From Enoplolaimus lenunculus (Eukaryota > Nematoda > Enoplea > Enoplida > Thoracostomopsidae), in assembly GCA_030248215.1 (NCBI GenBank), contig JASANG010003576.1:62001-126000 (forward strand): a stretch of DNA of 64,000 nt, in the 5' to 3' direction. The notes below the pieces were generated by a model, which was not told the DNA's origin, did not search any database, and saw only the letters and a list, made by a program, of their open reading frames with translations. Made by a program: the position numbers and the translations under genes. Position 1 is the first letter of the stretch. The number at the start of each line of letters is the position of its first letter. Below are positions 59,501 through 64,000 of the stretch, in pieces.

Positions 59501-62500
59501 CGCAGCAAACCACTGTTCTTTGATAGCGGCCAGATTTGACGCTTCAGGCATGAGCCACGACCAGATGGTTTTGAGATATGCCATAGTCGACTTGACGGTG
59601 GGCGGTGGAAATGGAGCTGGTTCGTCCTGATCTTCCGTTGAGCTTTGCTGATTCAATTCGGAGGCATCAGATTTGTCCGAAACAAAACTGGCACGTTTAT
59701 CGGAAGACGACGATTTGAAGGGTTTGCGTTTTCGACCACTGCGTTTTGGACCAGAAGCTTGGCAGTTTTTTTGCTAGCTTGAGCTAGTTTTTTTTTACTT
59801 TTCAGCGCTTCTTTTTGACCTTGGGCTTCAAGAAACTCGTTGCTTGTAATTATCGTAGCTTTGGATTCGCCTCCAGGTATTGGATTCCTAGCCCCAGGCA
59901 CTGCATGTTTGGCGGAACCTGGTGTAGCCGATGGCGAGACTGGCGAGATTATTTCGGAAAACGAAGGAGTCCCTTGTGCCACTAATTCCCAACGTAGTTC
60001 TAGCCGACAACCAGGTGGAATAGGATACGACGGTAGCGGGGGAATTGTTGCAGTAGATGCTGTTTCTGCTGTTGTTGTTGCTGCTGCAGCAGTTGTTCTT
60101 GTTGATGCTGCGGATGTTCTTGTCGATGCTGCGAATGTTCTTGTTGTTGATGCTGATGCGATTGAGGCTCCAATGGATTTTGATCGTGTTGCTGTTTTCT
60201 ACGTTAAGTTGAGCATTTGCATCGTCGTCATTTTGCAGGGCTTCATAGTAATGGACCAACGGCGTTCCGTTTGAATCAAAAGGCTTCCCGCCTCAACCCA
60301 GGCATTGTACTGAAGGAACAGATCATTGTTGAATCGGCTCTCGTCATATTTGCTTTTATCTAATGGACATATGCCAACTTCGCTAAAGCTTCGTTTAATG
60401 TTGATATCAGTGACAGCTAAAGGCCATATTGCTGCCAACTCGTCGGCGAAGGCAGATTTATTAACAGTTTTTGCGCCGTGCGAATAAGTCGTGATTTCCT
60501 GCATTTTTTGATCCCATCGTATTTTCACTGGCCAAAAAATACCAGCGTCCAGAGGCTGTATTGTATCTGTAGTAGGTGGAGGCAATCGAAGCAGCGCTAC
60601 ATTGTTTGCCCTGGCGGACTCAATTAGCCTCACTGAAACGTGAGAGCTGTGCCAGTCAAAAATAAGCAGCGCAGGATCGTCGCCTTTTGACATCATCCAA
60701 GGCAAAATAACTTCTTCAAAACAATCGCAAAATATGGCCATTGTTATCCAACCTCGCTCGGAGACGGCATATGTGATATTTGTCGCGTCTTCGGTTGATC
60801 TCTGCCAACCTTGGTGCATTTTTGTACACCGATGAATCACCAATGTAAATAACGAGCTGCCGTCCGCACAAACGGTGGCCAACACGGTTGTGTTGGTTTT
60901 TCCGCTGCCCGGGGACACTCGCAAGGTTTTCTCTCCACGTATGCCAACCACCATAGATTTTCTGGGATCATGATTAAATGCCGTCTCTTAAGTGTTGAAA
61001 ATGCGCTCCCGCTGGTCCTTGATCCCCAGCTGATTGAGGATACTCTATAAATTTTCGGAAGTGAATAAATACTTTATATATACTGGGCTCTCCAAATTGG
61101 GGTGCGGCACCGGATGCCCCCAGGATAACTGGGGGAACCCCCAGCAAAAGTGCCCCCAGGTCCCGACCGGGGGCCCCCGGCAAATGCCCCCCCGGGTAAA
61201 TTTATTGTGAATGGAGAGGCCAGCATATATAAGTTTTTAACAAATACCCCTCACCAACAGGTTCATAAATATATACATGTGCCTTGAAAAATTATAACAC
61301 TTGCGACATGTGTCTAAAGTGAGCAATTTGTATTTCTGGTTCAGTAAAATCTGGTGTCTGATAGTACCCTGAGAATATATGTGTGTGTCAGTAAAGAACT
61401 TGCCTAACGTGTGAATAAACATTAACAGTAACGATTCAACAAGTGAATTTGTGTAATACAAGCAGGTCTTGCCTGAACGAATCAGATTTTTAAGTGCTTC
61501 GGCCAGCAGCAGCTCGTTCTCCATTCCGAGAACAGTGTGTTTGCCGGTGCGGGACGACTTTCGTGGGGAACAAAGGCCTGCCCGAATATCGAGTTCTTTC
61601 TTCAAGGTTGTGTTCGATACGCCGGTTTCACGTACAACCTGACGATGTGAGGTGCCACCTCCTTTGAGTTGAATTGCTCGGTCAAGGGTTTCTTGGCTAT
61701 GACCCTAACCCTTTTTGATATAATACTCACCAGACATGTTGAATATAATATTTTTCAAAGAGTTAAATCGATTAAAATTATATATTTCCAATAAAAAATA
61801 CGATAAAACCCTAAATTCCGAAATTAAGATAGTTTGAATATAGCGTATTTTTATTTGTCTTCATTATGACAAAAAATGCACTGAGAGAAAAAAATACAGC
61901 GTATTTTTTTGTCGCATTGAAAATTTTTTGCCCCAAAAGTGTGACAAAAAATACACTCCAGTCTACCTAACCCCAGGCTATTTTCATCTACCCACCTACT
62001 GTCTGCTAGTAACAACCAAGTATATATTGTTTTTAAACAAATTGATCAATTTTATATGCTCCGTTTATTTTTATGAGTCATCGAATCATCGGGAAGAACT
62101 ATGTTACAAAGGGAACTGTGTGGGTAGTTAGCCATTTTTTTGCCACTGCACTGCAATAGTTATACGCATATAGGCTTGTGCTAAAATATTTTATTTTATT
62201 CATTCATACCCCCTTAGTGTGTTTATACCCTTATAATACGCTCAAACTCAGTGTTTTGTTTGATTGAAGGTGATGTTTTTTGTCAAAAGGAAGGAGTATT
62301 TTTGTCAACGGCACTATATTATACTCGTGCACACTACGACTTGCAACTTATTAGAAGCATTCGCAGCCGCGGTATATTAAAGGTCGGCAAATACTGTTGT
62401 ATTTGTCGCAGTACCAGTGAGTTAAGCCATGGGTTTTGCGCAACAAGATCCAACGGAATGATGCAAAGCTTGGGAGAGAAATATATAGAACATATTTAAA

Positions 62501-63712
62501 TAAATCTAAAAACTATCGTCTTGGCTGCTGTTTAATTTCGTTTCTTACCAATTCGTTTTTAATATTTGTGAAGTACTGTCATAAATTACCATCAAGAGTG
62601 TCAGATAAAAACACGAAATGCATTGTTTTTATAGTGGAACCATCGAAAACTATTCTCATCATGACAATCATGTTGCGATATGCGTTGTTCACTAATTGTT
62701 ACGCTCTAAATTTGTTAAGGTTGCTGTACTCATTGTGTTAGAAATTTAGATTCTTCTGTTTTGCGCACTTTACAGCTTGACTTGGAGGAACTATCAATTG
62801 AAAACATGACCGGCACTTGGTTCGATGTGGTGGTGAGAAGGCATTTGGATCCGGCATGGAACCAGTTATCTCGCAAATCAAGACAAATTGTGTCTGAACT
62901 TCATGTACTACGAACACTGCTTTAGTATGTATATAGCAAGTCAAACTAAATTATAATTTAGGAATAGCTTTAGCGTGTATTCTGTTATATTTTTTGATTA
63001 GCTCGATTTCTTTAACTCAAGCCTTTGAAAGTCTTGACAAAGTTAGGCTGCTAACACTGTAACTTGGTATCACGTGGTGTTATATCTACGGGTTGCGCTA
63101 TACTTGACGTCCGGCGCCGTCCGTCACCGTGCGTGGACGGCGCCGACCGTGAAAAAAATTACAGCGCAAACCTATTTTTTATGCAAGGATAGTGTGTATA
63201 ATTTTCATATAGTTAGGCCAAAAGTAATATGTTAACTGTTATTGGTTAGACAGATTTCTGGTGTGATATGGTGTTGTACCTAATTTTTTGAAGTGTTATG
63301 TTCTGCTAATACACAACACTATTGTTTTTGTTCGCAATTGTTAACGTAGATAAAGAAAAATAATTTGTTCAAACATTTTTGTTTGTGCATGATTTTAGTT
63401 TTTTGGAACAAATGGATAGCTATTCGTTCTATGCGTATGTTGCCAGTTTAAAGTAAGCGCTGGGTTTCTTTTGTGGCCTCGTGATCACTGGTAACTTCAC
63501 AACAAGGTTTTATTTGACTTTTCAAAATAATGATTTAAATTCACATTTTTCAAGTATACTAAAAAAATTGAACGCGGAACATGATTTAAGATCGTAAGTT
63601 TTAAATAGACTCGTAATTCTTAGATGCGTTAACCTGTTTCAGGAATTCAGAATCCTTACATGGCAACAATTCTGGTTGGATATTCACTTCTGCTGCAGAA
63701 ACTTTGTTTAAG
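53591..63712 (+). CDS. ERCC4: XPF/ERCC4 DNA-repair endonuclease, N-terminal helicase-like part, ten exons, runs off the window
   Basis: Exons 53591-53742, 54562-54658, 55435-55523, 57165-57287, 57505-57562, 58255-58407, 58602-58715, 62776-62924, 63399-63452 and 63643-63712 join in phase to 353 residues. They align in order with human XPF: LLDFEKEMLIEC at the start, GLGIERF then LVLVLNT, GGIQFVTSRILVLDLLT, IIDSFQEAFILKLFRQQNK, KIVVCPRFHATV, then SIENMTG, RRHLDPAWNQLS, LHVLRTLL and NNSGWIF. XPF with ERCC1 forms the nuclease that cuts 5' of bulky lesions and crosslinks. This part is the degenerate helicase domain; the ERKxxxD nuclease and HhH regions would lie to the right. Intron 3 starts with GC; intron 7 (4.06 kb) carries an antisense transposase. 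ATG 53591 gives an N-terminus of near-family length. A further exon after 63712 is not resolved. Confidence 0.94.
53770..53885. repeat. GCCCAA/ACGAAAT short tandem words in XPF intron 1
   Basis: CTAGCCCAATTACGAAATAG and CTAGCCCAATAACGAAATAA, with a third diverged copy, form a roughly 45-bp repeat just after exon 1. Confidence 0.65.
54095..54182. repeat. TATA-rich tract in XPF intron 1
   Basis: Long runs of ATATAT and TATATTTATATA words with mirrored halves. Confidence 0.8.
54340..54432. repeat. Half hAT-type MITE, CGGAAT subfamily
   Basis: CTTCCCGGTTTCG, TTTGGATCCGG and the terminal AATTCCGATTACACCCTG are recognisable; the other half is absent. Confidence 0.55.
55524..55525 (+). promoter_or_regulatory. 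Non-canonical GC splice donor of XPF intron 3
   Basis: The exon ends GATAG and the intron begins gcgagt. Only this junction gives the phase needed to continue into exon 4 (AG|G CAG TCT GTG) with XPF-like sequence. The nearest GT three bases downstream (GCGA|gtttta) would break the frame. All other donor positions fit the AG|GTRAGT consensus. Confidence 0.7.
56378..56715. mobile_element. TCTCGG-armed inverted-repeat element in XPF intron 3
   Basis: CCTCGGTCTCGGCAAATCTCGG at the left is mirrored by GACCGAGACCGAGAC and GGTCTCGGTTTTTAACC at the right, around an AT-rich centre of about 130 bp. It has the same plan as the other hexamer-armed MITEs but a different word, and no CAGGG end was found. 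Confidence 0.5.
56775..56864. repeat. Half hAT-type MITE, CGGAAT subfamily
   Basis: GTTGATTCCGATTATATC, GCAATCGGAACTGG and the terminal TTTCGTTTGCACCCTG are seen; the left half is missing. Confidence 0.55.
57862..57916. repeat. Two-copy tandem duplication, about 27 bp, in XPF intron 5
   Basis: CAGGAAATAAATATACCAAA plus TAACTA occurs twice in succession without change. Confidence 0.9.
59237..61740 (-). pseudogene. Decayed pogo/Tigger-type DDE transposase gene antisense in XPF intron 7
   Basis: Minus-strand pieces in order: a psq-type helix-turn-helix near 61735-61510 (ETLDRAIQLKGG, HRQVVRETGVSNTTLKKEL); a catalytic core 60954-60199 (VLATVCADGSSLF, LLIFDWHSSHVS, TDTIQPLDAGIFWPVK); a Q/H-rich linker near 60180-60050; and a C-terminal piece, 59656-59237. 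This is the Tc1/mariner-pogo layout, in which the enzyme moves DNA between TA sites. The first catalytic aspartate of the NTDET-type motif is a stop codon (near 60988), another stop lies close after the putative start, and the C-terminal part changes frame. A GC-rich insertion separates the HTH and core. Terminal repeats were not found. It is antisense to XPF and removed with the intron. Confidence 0.75.
61080..61205. repeat. GC-rich tract with repeated G/C runs
   Basis: Six or more runs of four to seven C (CCCCCAGG, GGGGGAACCCCCAGC, CCGGGGGCCCCCGG, CCCCCCCGGG) sit in otherwise AT-rich DNA, between the HTH and catalytic parts of the transposase. Probably a small insertion; the minus strand could form G-quadruplexes. 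Confidence 0.6.
61741..62775. other. Remainder of XPF intron 7
   Basis: 61850-61960 has mirrored GACAAAAAATGCACTGAG / ACAGCGTATTTTTTTGTC words that might be an end of the transposase element, but no partner was found on the other side. Open frames at 62251-62499 and 62436-62741 show no motif. Confidence 0.35.
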
Positions 63713-64000
63713 GTACTGCGTATTGCGGAATTACTACTGCATTTACTATATAACTAGACTCAGTTATGGTTCAACATTGTTTTGTGGGTTATATGTTGTA
63801 TTGTAACTTGATCTGCATGAAGCAACAACAAGACCGCAGTGATAAATATATTTTGTTCCCACGTGTTGAATATACCGACGAGGATTTCAGTTTTATCTTT
63901 TTTTTTGTCTCGAATTCCAATCACAGTGCGACCAAATATTAAAATTACTGGAGCCGGATCCAGTGGTTTCTATCCTACTTCTGGTTTATGTTATATCGAA
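63713..64000 (+). other. XPF intron 10 and right edge
   Basis: The donor gtactg follows exon 10. An acceptor-like tcacag at about 63927 precedes an open stretch to the window end, but its translation does not resemble the next part of XPF in any frame, so no exon is called. Confidence 0.4.

Noticed and set aside
59840-60274. 144-codon plus-strand frame rich in Val, Ala and Asp
   Set aside because: It is the shadow of the Q/H-rich linker of the transposase on the opposite strand.
63928-64000. Next XPF exon after an acceptor-like tcacag
   Set aside because: None of the three frames resembles the expected continuation of XPF, and the sequence includes a GGAGCCGGATCC word reminiscent of the MITE arms.

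Overview
This is animal nuclear DNA, most likely from a nematode. It is AT-rich, its genes are split by introns of roughly 0.2-4 kb, it has an innexin (a protostome gap-junction family), and it has many degenerate blocks of TTAGGC, the usual nematode telomere unit. No species can be named from the sequence alone.

Four protein-coding genes can be read with confidence. From left to right they are: (1) an RBX2/RNF7-type RING-H2 protein, plus strand, three exons, 3702-5701; (2) a complete innexin, plus strand, seven exons, 9885-17663, 552 residues; (3) a 901-residue intronless seven-helix receptor, minus strand, 18488-21193, which converges on the innexin with about 0.8 kb between the two stop codons; and (4) the 5' part of the XPF/ERCC4 DNA-repair nuclease gene, plus strand, ten exons read between 53591 and 63712, running off the right edge. 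A probable first exon of a further gene lies at the left edge on the minus strand (281-427). The genes look like unrelated housekeeping and signalling genes; nothing suggests an operon.

The 32 kb between the receptor and XPF (21.2-53.6 kb) holds no gene I can identify. It is filled with short nonautonomous DNA transposons, satellites and simple repeats. The main element families are: hAT-type MITEs (ends CAGGGTGCAA, 8-bp target duplications) whose arms are reiterated hexamers; palindromic MITEs ending CACTG and flanked by TA; TTAA-flanked piggyBac-like MITEs carrying a tRNA-like Pol III promoter; and several single elements with long inverted repeats. A decayed pogo/Tigger-type transposase sits antisense in XPF intron 7.

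The most unusual items are: a 42-nt phase-preserving potential cassette exon made by a tandem duplication in innexin intron 2; the tRNA-bearing TTAA elements; the hexamer-armed hAT MITEs; an element containing a 27-bp minisatellite with an 81-bp higher-order period; a perfect forward-inverted-forward foldback; and a GC-AG intron in XPF. No clearly new multi-gene system was found.
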